In this document: piece after piece, positions 46,425 to 58,829 of the stretch
Layout: every line of letters begins with the position of its first letter
How positions within the stretch are numbered: the first letter of the stretch is position 1
Assembly: GCA_037576195.1 (NCBI GenBank)
Contig: CM075102.1
Span: 32,298,745-32,362,744 of the forward strand
DNA length: 64,000 nt
From: Phytoseiulus persimilis
Taxonomy: Eukaryota > Arthropoda > Arachnida > Mesostigmata > Phytoseiidae
Reading direction: 5' to 3'
Notes under the pieces: model-generated
Told to the model about the DNA's origin: nothing
The model's input: only the letters and a program-made list of their open reading frames with translations
Database searches by the model: none
Position numbers and translations under genes: made by a program

Positions 46425-49322
46425 GTACGCTCGCGCGCCCGGCAGTCACCAGCGACAGCAAAGTGTCGTGTAGGCGGATGAAGTCACTCGCTGTTCTATT
46501 TGGTGGCCACTCACGACTCATGGTACACGCCGCTTCGATGACTCACGCACCAGATGACTATTGTTCTCGGGTTCCCTGCAAGCGATCACCGACTCGTTAA
46601 CCCTGTCAGATGCGACCGTTCCCGGTCCCGAGATGTCATCCGTACATGAACTCTGACGACGGGCGCTCTGTGAAACATGGAATATTGAGTTGAAAACGGT
46701 TCCCCTTCCTCAAATGGATGGTTCAAAGAGTCAAGGCTTGCTCGGGGTGTATCTCGACGGAAGCTTGGCGTTTGATCGCGAATAATGGCTGGGATGGATC
46801 AAGCGGAGAACGAGCTCTTTTTCTCACAAAGTCAGCGGATATCTAGCGTAATTAGGCTATGGTTTCCAGCACTTCTTGGAGTCGGATTCCGTTGAAGAAC
46901 CCCGTCCATCGAGAGACTACTCCGGATCGCACAATACGTGTGTCTCTCGCCGCGCTCAATCAGAATGTTCCAGATGCGACCTTCCGTAACTACGGATCTC
47001 TCGTTCCGACCACTGTCAGACTGATAAATACTTTCTCCTGATTGATAGTATTCATGGGACCGAGTGAGTTTATCTGGCCAACGACTAAACCGACTCCGGC
47101 AAGGGGAGCCCGAGCCGGCGCTTCATTACCCCTCTGCACATCGAACGGAATACTATGCAACAAGAACTTATCAATCGTTCTCGAACCAGCGCGTGCCCCT
47201 ACTTCTCAACACACGGAATCTGCCGTCCGGTGGATAAGACCGATTTGGTTGGAGGAACAGCGTACGTGCTGAGCGTTGACCTTTCGGATGACCACCGTTC
47301 GAAGTTTCCGAAGGATCTAGCCGGATGAGCAGTACTTGACGGCTCCTCGTCGATGGAGATCTGCTCGAGAACAACCGAATCCTTTTCCGGAATGGAATAT
47401 GACGCTGGAGCTGGTCTCACCTCATTTCACAGCTTTTAGGGGTATCGATTGGTCGGGAGATCGGCAGGGATGGCCAGCACTCCAGTACCCAATCATTGAG
47501 GACACTCCGAGGCATCTGAATCGGCAGCGAACTATTCATCTATAGAGGACAGTGGTGAAAAGTGAGGGTCCACACCAGGGGCGAGACTAGACAAAGTACC
47601 GCTTGGGAACCCTGAAGCATAACACCCTATACAACAATGAGGGGCTTCGGAAATCGCATCTCCTGGAGATTTGAAGGAGAGGAAATATCACACTGCCATG
47701 AGCACCAAACATGAACTTCGCTCCTTCTTCAACTCATCAACCGATGGCTTTGTTCGATTATGCGATATCCGTTTGGAGACAGGTTTAAAAAAGTCGTCCA
47801 CGAAATAGCCGCGCCTCCGAAAGTGCCAAAAGTCATGATCCGAGCATAGACGTCAATCTGAGTGTTGGACATACATTCTTCTCGTCCCGATCTTTCTTAT
47901 GTAAACCATCTGTGATTACGATCACCGATCGTAAGATCATGGCATCGTTCCGTTCCGGCGTAAGGGGTAGATAATGGAGAAAAGGCCCAGATGCTCCCAG
48001 GTTCCCAACCTTTTGTGTCCCATGGCCCCTCCACCTTTTATTGTCATGTCCCGTGGCCCTCTTGCTCGAATATGTTGTAAGATGATCTTTGCGTTGTGAC
48101 TTATTTCTCTGAATGGGTAAGGGGGACGGTCCGAAGAAGGCCATCCGATGCTCCAATTATTATGGATGAATCGGATGGATGATGTAAATATTTCACGATC
48201 AAGATTGGGCACTTTCCAAAATGGAGGAGGCAGGATATTCCTCTGGGGTCGCGGGCCCCATGCAGATCGCTGTAGCCCACGTCGGGAATCACTGCTCTAG
48301 ACCCTCTCCCGATCCCGGCGGCCGTCGGGCGAACCGCAGTCTGCTTCGCTCGAGCCCTCAGTAGCGCCGCGCGGGGCGAATAACCCCGTCGATGCAAGCA
48401 GCCCCGTGGACGTTAGCTGGTCCCATAGTCGAGAGCTTGGCTGAAAATTGACCCTAGAGTGTAAAGGGACAGTACTCCCCACGCGTACTCCGGGACTTCT
48501 CATAGGGGAGGAAGAGAATGAGCGTGAGAACCGTATTCCAACTAGGTGCTCCGATGACCAAACTCGAGATGACAAGTTGAACTTCTGATGGCAAATGTCA
48601 ATGCCTATTTTGTATCAGTATTAGATGGGACTCGAGTGGAAACCTATCATGCACTGCACTCGACGACTTTTTTTTTCCAGAGAATCTACGGGAGTTGTCC
48701 GGTATCTATTGGAAATCCTGTTCTGTAAATTTTCCTCAAGAAGCTCGTTCAACCAAAGAAACTCGGCATTCCAAATCGAAATCAATGTATGCGGTCTATG
48801 ACTTGACCGTTGTGACGGGCGAACAGCATGATTTTCGGCGAAAATTTGAAATCTTTCAACTCAGAATGCCAAATACACATTATTGGTTGATAATGTGCAC
48901 CGCCATCGGACATGAGGATGGGACACGACGGGATTCTGGGGAAAAAAAAAAACGATTTTTGGTTTGGAGTTCTTTGTATTTTCGTTTTCATCTATGTAAG
49001 GGAAAAATATCATTCCAGTGAGTGGAGAGAACAATGTTGGGTCACCTAAGGATGGCTGCGCATTCTTCTTCCATCACTTCAGGACGTGTGTACACTTCGC
49101 CTCTCATGAATACAGCAAGACCTATGCCCATAGTGAAATTGGGATTTTATGTTCTGCCCCAAACCGATGTTAAAACGCGCAGACATCATCAGCTAGCTTC
49201 GACAGAGTTTCGCTTGAAGTTCATTTCTAATATTCCAGATCGAAGCTGTAAGGTTTGACAGAGAGACATCGATGTGATAGCTCAGTAATTCTCCTGCGAG
49301 CTGTATCTGGAGCCAGTTTCCC
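46425..49322. other. Long intergenic stretch between Hsp70 and Ran; no gene recognised
   Basis: Scattered open frames below 110 residues, none with motifs. A degenerate hAT-like element is listed separately at 47998-48294. The portion nearest 49322 includes the end of the Ran transcript. Confidence 0.35.
47998..48294. mobile_element. Degenerate hAT (Charlie-like) MITE
   Basis: Left end CAGGTTCCCAACCTTTTGTG and right end, read inverted, CAGTGATTCCCGACGTGGGC, both resemble the CAGTGGTTCCCAACCTGGGG type of terminus found in hAT-Charlie elements. The flanking octamers do not match, so the insertion is old or one end is misplaced. Confidence 0.4.
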
Positions 49323-49328
49323 TTTATT
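49323..49328 (-). terminator. Poly(A) signal of Ran
   Basis: AATAAA on the minus strand, about 134 bases after the Ran stop codon. Confidence 0.6.
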
Positions 49329-49461
49329 AACAACATTTCGCGTCCCTAAATACATCAGCTCGTAGTTGCTCGCCTTCCCATCACAAATATCAATGCCGCA
49401 TATCGATCGATATTGTTTCTCCCCGTGAAGTTGGTGGTGGTGGTGATTTTGTTATAGATAT

Positions 49462-50115
49462 TTACAAATCATCATCCTCGTCGTCGGGTAGAGAAGTATT
49501 CTGAGCGTCCTTCATGTCGTTCTCTAACTTGGACTGCCATTCCGGATCCATTTGGACCTCGGGCGGGGCTAATGCCGGCATGGCGACGAACTCGAGGTTG
49601 GGATCTCCGATGAGCTTTCGAGCCAGCCACAAGAATGGCTTCTCGAAGTTGTAGTTGGACTTCGCCGAAATGTCGTAGTATTGCAGATTCTTCTTGCGAT
49701 GGAAGACTATCGCCTTAGCCTTGACCTTGCGGTCCTTGACGTCGACCTTGTTTCCGACGAGCACAATGGGAATGTTCTCACATACACGAACGAGATCACG
49801 GTGCCAGTTAGGAACGTTTTTGTAGGTGATTCGAGCTGTGACGTCGAACATCATGATAGCGCAATGCGCTTGAATGTAGTAGCCGTCGCGAAGTCCACCG
49901 AACTTCTCTTGACCAGCAGTATCCCACACATTGAACCGAATGGCGCCTCGGTTGGTATGGAACACGATGGGGTGAACTTCAACACCGAGAGTAGCGACGT
50001 ACTTCTTCTCGAACTCTCCGGTCAAATGCCTCTTGACGAACGTTGTTTTCCCAGTACCTCCATCACCGACGAGGACACACTTGAAGGTTGGAACATTGTC
50101 TTCACCGGAAGCCAT
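49462..50115 (-). CDS. Ran: GTP-binding nuclear protein Ran
   Basis: A single coding exon of 217 residues from [11 protein letters not shown] (family 215-216). P-loop GDGGTGKT at 17-24, switch [12 protein letters not shown], switch [20 protein letters not shown] with the catalytic Gln69, base-recognition NKVD and ISAK motifs, and the acidic C-terminal DEDDDL that defines Ran among small GTPases. There is no C-terminal prenylation Cys, as expected. Ran powers nuclear import and export and spindle assembly. The frame is open 15 codons further upstream, but CTCCCCAG immediately before the ATG looks like a splice acceptor, so a 5' untranslated exon probably lies upstream and the Met at 50115 is the start. 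Confidence 0.97.
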   Translation of the reverse strand: MASGEDNVPTFKCVLVGDGGTGKTTFVKRHLTGEFEKKYVATLGVEVHPIVFHTNRGAIRFNVWDTAGQEKFGGLRDGYYIQAHCAIMMFDVTARITYKNVPNWHRDLVRVCENIPIVLVGNKVDVKDRKVKAKAIVFHRKKNLQYYDISAKSNYNFEKPFLWLARKLIGDPNLEFVAMPALAPPEVQMDPEWQSKLENDMKDAQNTSLPDDEDDDL

Positions 50116-52787
50116 CTGGGGAGAGTAAGAATGTTTTGAGCTAGTATTTCGATGACACATCGGGATCGTTCCTCAGAATCACTGCCAGCTTTCGAACCCC
50201 CGAATGTCCTCCCACGAGGCTGCCCGAGTTTTCTCGGTGTGGTTCCCTTGGCTGAACAGTGCGCTACACCGCATCAATGGATGATTCAAATCTCTCAATA
50301 GGACAGTAACCATTGACTAGAAAAGCGAAACTAACAACCAGTCTCGGGAAGTCCAGAAGAGGGGCGGTTGGAACCAGCTGCAGCAGCAGACGACTTGCGA
50401 ATGGCCGTTAGGCTCGGAAGGGGGTTTTGGCGCCACAATTGAGACGCGGAGCGCATGGGAACAGGTCATCAACAAACATGGTGCCTCTCGGAATTCCGAC
50501 TGAGCACGGCGAGCGAATTCCAAGGAACATGGGTAGAATGTTCTCGATTAACTCTTTGCACAAAATCCTCTGTAAATTGGGATTCCTTCGAACTTTCGAG
50601 AATCAGGAACCGGCCGCAGCCGGTTCGACTGCGGCTGAGGACCCGAAGTCAGTGAGTCATTGCCATCGCCTCGGTCTATACTCCGGCTTCCTCGACAACG
50701 CTCAGACGGTATAACGCCGAATACCCATCACCGTGAAATCTTGGCTAGAGGTGAATTCCTCGCCACAATCTATCGGGCAACTGGGGAGACGCTGATGACG
50801 CCTCACTTTCGAATAACCGCGGCAGCCATGCCGGTCGCGGTCAGCATCTACAAAACGAAATTCGTCGAGAATGTCTCCGAAAAATCACTCAGGTTTCTCC
50901 GAAAAGGCATGCTCGCCAATACCAGATGCCAAAATAGCATCCACTCATTGGTGGCCGCATCGCTGTCTCGAAAGTTCTCGACAACGCTTTTCGATCAACG
51001 GCTGCTTTCAGGCTGGCCACAAGCAGGGGCGGAAAGCGCGATCAGACCTGCTAACATCCGGAAATGGGTGTTTTTCGAAAGTTCCGATGACGCCACCCAC
51101 AACGTCGGAAGGTGAGGACCCGAACTCCGATAGTCTACTCACCTCAGAAACCTTCAGCGATCGAACTTTAGCAGAGAATCAACTTCGACGAGTTTTGGTT
51201 GTAGCACAGCACAGCAACGCTCGCTCCCTCACAGCAGCACCAGCTTAAACCACACGTGCCCTCGAGAACAACAGAGCACAACAGCTATCGTCTGCTTCAA
51301 ATTTCTACGCGCGCTCTCCCATTCGGAAAGAATGCGCGAGGATTCGAGGATGAGGAGGACCCCGAAAACTAGGAGGAACCACATAGCGTGTTGAGTCCTA
51401 TAGGTGGTTACCCAAACCGCCAGCATCCGCATAACCAGGGTCGTCCATGCAGGGAACGCAAGTAGGCGGTGATTGCCCCGAAACGCGCGGTAACACCGGT
51501 ATCATGGAGATTCACCCGACTGCATAATTCTCGGGCGAAATCACCGCGTTTGGATCGCCTCATAAGGACCTCACGAGGCAGGCTAGGATTTGTCGACTCG
51601 ACTATCCTGCCGGCCTTCCGAGCGGGGAAATAGAGTCGACTTACTCTTTATTCGGCTAACATGCTGCATCTACTGCAACGGGAGCCCCTCCCGATCAACG
51701 GAACATCCTGATATTTCTGTCGATGTCATCGCCGACTTCGTTGGTTGGACCCAAAAAGAAAGAAAGAACATTGATGAAGATCCCTCATAGCGTGGAGGAC
51801 GCCGGAATCTGTGCAGTTTGGTTCTTGGTAGGGCGGGCAATGCAATCTCGAATTAGAGTTCTGAGCAATTTCGATGCACAGAGCACAGTGCAACAGCTGA
51901 CGTCGCGTGCAATCCAGTCTGAGAGTTTCGTGAGAGTCAAGTGAATGCAGAGATTGACCCCAATCTGAATCTCTCACAGGTGGCGCCATAACCACGGAAA
52001 GTTCTGTTAGCTGACTCTGAACTGTTTGAAGTTCAGCCACGAAGTCTCGAGATCAGTGAGCTGAACGTCGCCCGAGCGAGACCAAGCACGTTCCTTATTG
52101 CAAGCTTCCTTATTGTTGTAACAACTTGAATCCGTGGAACATATACTTCAGCGTTGGATATTTGCGGTTGATATCGCGGGTTTCAGGAAGCTATCTTCTT
52201 ATATTTCGGAATATATGAGACATCAGCACTGGAATATTTACACAGCGACGCCACTGCACGAGGTAGAGAGTTCGTCCTGATCGACAACCGGGAGAAAGCC
52301 GGGAATTTGGAGAAGGTTCCCACTTTTCGAATTGGATCTCTCAAAGCGCTCTGGAAGAATCTCACCGCATCTGGCGAAACCGCGATGGCGCAGATTCTAA
52401 CAATTAGTCCATTGTCCTTGGAGCGTCGCTCAAAGCCTAGCTGATTGACCCGGGAAGAGGAAGCGAGATAGCGGGCTGGGACAAAACTCGAATTTCGTTT
52501 CGGACTCGATGTTTGAACCGCTCACAAGATGTTCGACTAGATAACGTCACATTGTGCGGCAGATCCTATAAATCAGAGAGAACTATGTCGATTTGGGGAA
52601 GGAAAAATCCCTTTCTTGCGCCGCTGTGGATCCGGAATCCGCGAGCCATCGAACGGCGAACGATCAAGGGATCACTCTGACAGGGAAGATCATCCAAACC
52701 GCATAAGCAAGCCTCAACGAAAACCGTTTCCGCTCGTGCTATATCGCGGATATTCACTGTTGAATCGGCTCAGTGAAACCTCATCCA
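50116..52787. other. Intergenic region between Ran and the GMC oxidoreductase; no gene recognised
   Basis: Ran and the GMC gene diverge across 2.67 kb. Open frames up to 151 residues (50660-51115 +) have no motif. The promoter and any untranslated exons of both genes must be here. Confidence 0.35.
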
Positions 52788-55700
52788 ATGGCGACGGAGG
52801 GACTGCAAGTACTCCAAGAAGTTTTCAGTAGCCCCCAGGTAGTTCAACATTTTGTCGACGCTCCAGAAGCCTGGATTTGGTCTCTACTGAACAGTATTGT
52901 GTCAGCAGTGCCATCTTACAAGCTCGAAATAGTGCCCTCCACGATTGTCACTGTGGTGACAGCTTTGTTCGCGATATTCAATCCCGGATACATCGAAAAC
53001 CATTTCAAGGGGCCGGAATTCTACGCTACTCCTAGGAGTAACATACGCGCGCAGTATGATTTTGTGATCGGTGAGTACCTCTTCGACTGGCATTTAGGGA
53101 GGCAGCTCGCATTTCTGAACGGCTCGGGCTCATTTAAATTGGTCAATCGTTCGTTGACGCGGAACATAGAGACGGGGAGTTATCAATACGGGGGGGTCAG
53201 CCGCTGCGCCGTCCATGGTATCCACCCGCGTCTGGAAAGCAACCGGCAGCTCAGGAAAATGGATAACTCAGCCGTGAATCTCATCGACTGAGCTCGAATC
53301 CCTGAGAGACTCGCCAATGGCATGAGCCAAGAGGACACACTTCGCTTTCTCGCCGAGAGGTTTTCATATTTCGTCTAACTCCTCACCGAAATCACTGCCG
53401 GGCATCTGCAGCACATTCACCGAAATTCGAATGTCGGTACAGTGAGGGAACAACGTCTCTTCTGGTCAGCACTCGACGAGGACGACCTATTCTAGCTGAG
53501 GAGTCGCTCACTCCAACGACAAGTAACATTCACGGAAGAGCATCCACAAAGTAGATTTCGCTTCCTAATCTGATATTTCCAGTTGGCGGCGGCACAGCGG
53601 GTTGCCTACTTGCAAACCGTTTGTCAGCGCAGCATTCAGTTTTGCTGATTGAGGCTGGGAGTACGACGAACATACTGAACCACATTCCTTTGCTGAACAG
53701 CGTGAACTTCAGAGAGCCTTCCCTCGGGTTAGATTGGATGTATCACTCAGTCGAACAGAAATACGCTTTCCAGAGGATTCGAGACCGAGTGAGTTAATTG
53801 CATCGCTGCATCGGGAGCATCGAATGTAAGACAGTCTAGATAGTTTCGTTTGGATCACCTCAGTTTTCATCCGAAGTCCTCGTTTTCAGAGAGCACACAT
53901 GGGTGGCGGCAGAGGAATCGGGGGATCCTCTCACATAAATTTCCAGATTTATTCAAGAGGCTGGGACGAGAACTACGATCGTTGGGAGAAGGTTTACGGC
54001 GCAACCGGCTGGAACTCAACAGAGATGTTGCACTTTATGAAGCTACATGAAAACGTTCACGGCGAGCCCCTGCTAAAAAGCGGTTTGTATGAAAGTTCGA
54101 AACTACAAGAGCGCTAGGGACCGGCGGCAGCACCACGGAAGTAACCTTAGCGCCAATATATCGTTCTGCAGACCGACACGGTAACGACGGTGAGCTTTCT
54201 GTGATGTTCAGCCCCTTGGGCGAACGTCGACAACCGGTACTCGATGCCTGGTTCAGAGCAGGAGCGAGAGTAACATCGTCAGCGGTTTGTGTAATTTCGG
54301 TGCTAAGCAGTACTTGATAAGTGGACCCGGAATTCAAAACAACTTCCAATTAATGGCTACACTGAACATTTGTTTCGAAATCGAAGGTCGTCGAGGATCA
54401 TAACGGCAATCAAGGTGCCGGATTTTCGATGGCACAAACAACCACGGATCCAGAACGCGGCTCCAGTTCTCACTCGGGACGCGCGTTCATCGATCCCATC
54501 AGAGAACAGCGGAAAGATGAACTCCATATTCTCCTGAATTCTATGGTGGAGAAGGCAAGTATAGCTTTCATAGGAACGTGTACGCATTCTCGCTTGGTGC
54601 CTCTAGTGTGAACATTGCTCTTGGCTTGGAAGAAATCCCGCTACATGGAATTCGCATGAGATTCCTCGCCGAAAAGAAGTGAATTCAAGGAGGCGGAGCT
54701 CAGCGAACTGCGTGGAGAAACAGAGAACAGACAATCATTCCGTGACTGCATTCGTCTCATCCGGCTGGATTTTTGGGGAGCTAGGTAAATTCCTGTGCCC
54801 ATGTTTCTCTCTAGCTCCCATTCTCGTTTAGTAGCGTCCCTAGGCAGACAGCCGAAACACAGATCACTTGTTCTTCAAGTGATATGAAATGGCAAAATTC
54901 GAGTTCCATGTCCGTTACCAGCATTTTCATGGAGCCATCAATAGGTAAAGAGGAGGCATCGACTAATCAGAGACGGAAGATACGAGACTCGAGGTTTACC
55001 CATGCTTGATACGTCGATTTCACTTTGCGAGATACATGATCTATGTATAATGCCGATCAGAATGCAGAGCAAGAGCGAGAAGTTCTCCCGGAATTCGAGC
55101 ATTTGACGAATCCTCTACACATGGAGCTTATGTTCTCCGTATACTGACTGAGTGTTCCGTCAAACGGCCGCCGCTGCCCGTCGAAATTTCTAAGGACCGC
55201 TTCTTGAGAGAAGATGCCCGGGATAAACATGAGAATTGTGTCTCACCCAGCCAGTGGCGTAACAAGGCTGTCTGATGCCCGGGGCGGTCAATGAAAATGG
55301 CGCCTCCCTCTCATCCTCCCAACGAGTCAGAAAACATCAGCTAAAATCACATGAGTGGAAACATCGAATGTACTCATTCGGTCCTGGGAATTCGTCCAGA
55401 CGGATTCAAGCTCCAGAACTGAATCTTGTGGGCTCCCATAATCCCGAATTCTTCGATCGCATCGCTAATATCGATGTTCAAAGAGATCAGGCTAGATCCA
55501 CAGGACTGCCAGGTTTGAGAGTCGCAATTGGCTCAAACTGGAGCGAACATATGACTTGATAAACTTCCAAGAGCCTTTCACGTTTGCCGAACTCGTGGCT
55601 CAGGTCATACGGCGGCGGAGAGAAATTACGATGTTTGGGACGCCGATGCCTGTATTGTACTTCTTGATGAAGTTCAGAAGCTGCATAGTCAAACTGGAAA

Positions 55701-58032
55701 CGGGGCCTCCGGTCAGGTGTCTGCTTCTCCGCCCCCCCCCCCTTGTTACGCAACTGCACCCAGCTCTTCACTAGTCAGTCGCATCAGACGAACGAAATCG
55801 CAGAATGATTGTCTCTCTTTATGCTTCCCGACAAAATAATACAGGATCGGATCGAGACCAGCTCGATTCGGCCTACCTGACGGAATCTTTGGGCCTCGAT
55901 TCTCATTCTCGCACAGTTAATGCCGATTTTGATAGTCGACTTGACACGACCAGGAGCTCTGCGTTTCCGCGAATCCTGAAGTTCATTCTCCTTCGAGGAG
56001 AGATCCGATGCGCACCTTGAGGAGCGGCACTTCTTGTCTTGCCGTGTTCGATGTTTAGGATTTATTTGTACAGGGCTTGAATCGATGTTCCCATTCTTAT
56101 AGGTTCTTCTCGATGAGGAAAAAGTTGCCACTGGCGTTGAACTTTTGATTTCGGACTCAACTCCCGAATCTGAAGAACGAAAAAGACTCCAGATAAGAGC
56201 CGCAAAAGAAGTCATCCTATCTGCAGGTTCCGCGAGATCTCCTCAAATTCTGCTGCTGTCCGGCATAGGTCCAAAAGACGATCTCCAGAAGCATGGAGTA
56301 TGTAAAGATCACAATAGGAGCCAATGTATGGAGGTTCTGGAGCCCTTATCGACAACTCATACTTCACAGATTCCGGTCGAGGTTGATCTGCCCGCCGTTG
56401 GGGCCAATCTTCATGATCACGTGCTCTCGTTCGGTCCATCAGTTTCTTTCAAACCGCGCAAAGACGGAAGACCTGGCAAAGGATGGTTCGATTTGGAGCT
56501 TGGAGAGCTCACGAAATTCTTCACGAACCGCACTGGAATGTTCATGTCATCTTCCGGTGTGCTGGGTTTATCTTTTGTTCAGTGAGTCGAGCCAGCAGCT
56601 TTGAGAGTGGGCAACAGGAGAGCTCAGTTCATGCAGGGTGTGGAATTGGACGCAAGTTATTCCGTTCAAGTGTAGCCCTTCTCTTCTCACCGGACCATGA
56701 GTCATTAACCTCGATGCTTGTATGCATGCAGCTCGTGATGAACCGCGCTGCGAACTCTCCCGAATTCTTGCGGGGGCTTCCCCCTCCTCTTTTGGTTTTC
56801 GTTGACAAGCGAGATTCTCCGATAACCCCGAGGTCTGCCACGCACGGCACCTAGGATAGACGCGCAAGCGGTAGGATTAAGTTCTCAGCTTGACTGACCA
56901 CCTTTGAAATCTCGGAAACTTTTCCAAGCTCGTCGATTTCCGACAACCCAAAATTACCCGACATCGAAATGGTCGCTGTGGATCAATCCTTCGGTGCACC
57001 GCTCAACAACGGAGCCATGTTCAGGTTCGGCCTGAGGCCAGAAGTAAGTTCTGAGAATCAATCATTCATCCCCTGTTTGACCGGCTCAGTGTCCGGGTTT
57101 TCGCTGCTTCAAGTTGAAGTCGGACAAAGCAGTCACTTATGACTCTGATCGACCATCTCTTCGCAAGGATATCGCGAACTACACCAGAGGTAGCGAAGCT
57201 CATGGAAATCAAAACGGCTTCATGATATCGAGTATCTTGGAGCGTAGCAAATCTCGTGGAAAGGCAAGAGCACAACAATTTCCTGTCGTCGAGTGGCAGG
57301 TCACAGTTTATTCTGGAAGCGATTCATATTGACTGTGAACCCATTGTGAAGGTGTATCTACAATCTCGGAGTATCCACGACCACCCAATATTGGACTTGC
57401 AATACCTGAGTGATCCCCACGACGTCGACGTTCTCGTCGAAGCCTACAAACTTATGGAGAAATCTATTTCCGTAAGTTACCCCGATTTACTGAGTGAGTC
57501 CCGAGCGCTTTCGGAAGCCGACAATCAAACCCCCTCCCCCCCGCCTCATGAATCAAACGCCGATTTCTCGAGGCTGCGATACACTTGACGACTCGGCGAG
57601 ATGTGCTCTTTTGACTCTACAGCCGCTGTCCGAGTTCGGAGCAGAGTTCGTTCTGACGAGGGTTCCCGGCTGTGATCATGGCGCTCTGGATTCGGACGAA
57701 TATTTGCGTTGCCATGTGAAGAGTTTCACAATGAGCCTCTGGCATATGGCCGGAACATGCCGCATGGGTAGAGCTGATGATCCCACCAGCGTCGTAGACC
57801 CCGAGCTGAGGTAAAGTTTATTTCTGACCCCTGGAAGTGCAGGCAAACAGAACCGTTCGGTGAGCTTTCATTGCCTTTTCTCAGAGTTCGAGGAGTTCGA
57901 AACCTACGGGTCGTTGACGCGTCAGTGATGCCCGAGGAAACCAGTGGTCATATGGTCGCAAGCGTTTATGGCATAGCTGAGAAGGCAGCCCACATGATCC
58001 TCAATCAGAAGCCGCCCAGAGATGAGCTGTAG
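52788..58032 (+). CDS. GMC (glucose-methanol-choline) family FAD oxidoreductase
   Basis: Twelve exons, 52788-53070, 53583-53788, 53890-54082, 54172-54269, 54387-54554, 56103-56297, 56370-56581, 56929-57043, 57114-57263, 57352-57471, 57623-57810 and 57885-58032, sum to 2076 nt or 691 residues. The FAD-binding motif [20 protein letters not shown] spans the exon 1-2 junction, followed by VLLIEAG; the GMC signature [13 protein letters not shown] begins exon 3; then [10 protein letters not shown], a [18 protein letters not shown] block (exon 6) and the catalytic [11 protein letters not shown] with His ~621. The second active-site residue is His ~665 ([10 protein letters not shown]) where many insect members have Asn. 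The family oxidises alcohols, sugars or ecdysone; substrate cannot be told. The ~90-residue N-terminus has a hydrophobic segment and may be a membrane anchor. Introns 5 and 9 begin GC, not GT. Confidence 0.92.
55244..55764. mobile_element. Complete hAT-type MITE with perfect 8-bp target duplication
   Basis: The element spans 55252-55756 (505 bp) in intron 5 of the GMC gene. It begins CAGTGGCGTAACAAGG and ends CCTTGTTACGCAACTG, an inverted repeat with one mismatch. It is flanked on both sides by CACCCAGC (55244-55251 and 55757-55764). A run of C (55731-55742) lies just inside the right end. The length, ends and 8-bp duplication identify a non-autonomous hAT element that moved fairly recently. 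Confidence 0.9.
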
Positions 58033-58058
58033 GGATACATTGAAGTCATCAAGATTCG

Positions 58059-58064
58059 AATAAA
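58059..58064 (+). terminator. Poly(A) signal of the GMC oxidoreductase
   Basis: AATAAA 27 bases after the stop codon, implying a very short 3' untranslated region. Confidence 0.6.
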
Positions 58065-58562
58065 AGCGGGAACATGTTTCTCCGAGGACTTCATTGAGTT
58101 TTATTCAGGCGTTTCTAGAACTTAGTCATTTACCATCACACCGCAGACGATCGCTAAAGAAACTCATTTGAGATCATTCCCCACCCGCGAGTTCACAAGT
58201 CTGACGAATGACTGAATCACCTCTCTCAACTACCAGTGCGTTTCTCTCCTTCAGCATGCGAAGTCCTATTGCTCCTCGTATAATCACGAATACTTTTGAT
58301 CAATGGAACCCGCAAATGTTTTCGATNTCGATCCGTCGTACGTCATTCACTTCGGTTTGCTACTCACTTCAGCGAGGAGAGCCTTCTGTGCTTCGTCATT
58401 ATCATGGGGGCTCCTAGTTATCGCGTCGATTCCCGGTTAAAAACGCGATACATCTTGTGACTTCCCTTCCGATACATGGAAATTCGGTGCTGCTCTTGAG
58501 CGATTGTCCTCGCATCCAATAAACAACGATTCTCACAAGTACTGTTCCCGGGATCGGTCATT

Positions 58563-58816
58563 ATGGTCTTCGAAGTCAGCGCGGAGGAGGAGGAAGGCGT
58601 ATGCGAATCTTCGAATGATGTTGGAGTGCCACCACTATCGGACTCGATTCCCGTGACACGTTCGAGAATGTCGACTGCAGATGAGTTATTACTAAGGAGA
58701 CTGCTTCAGAGAAAAAGCGTTCAAGACGAAACTTTCCGAGAAAGTGTACAGATTCCCTATTTCGGGCCCCCCAAATTTGAGCGGAGGCCCCCCTCTTACG
58801 CTACTTTGAATCAGGT
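58563..58816 (+). CDS. Possible first exon of an unidentified gene
   Basis: A frame starting MVFEVSAEEEEGVCE and ending PPSYATLNQ, followed by GTGATG as a weak donor. It is acidic, then basic with RLLQRKS, and has a PPSY motif that could bind WW domains. No second exon was found before 60457, so this is tentative. If no splice occurs, the frame ends at 58829 (88 residues). Confidence 0.3.
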
Positions 58817-58829
58817 GATGGTTCGCTAG

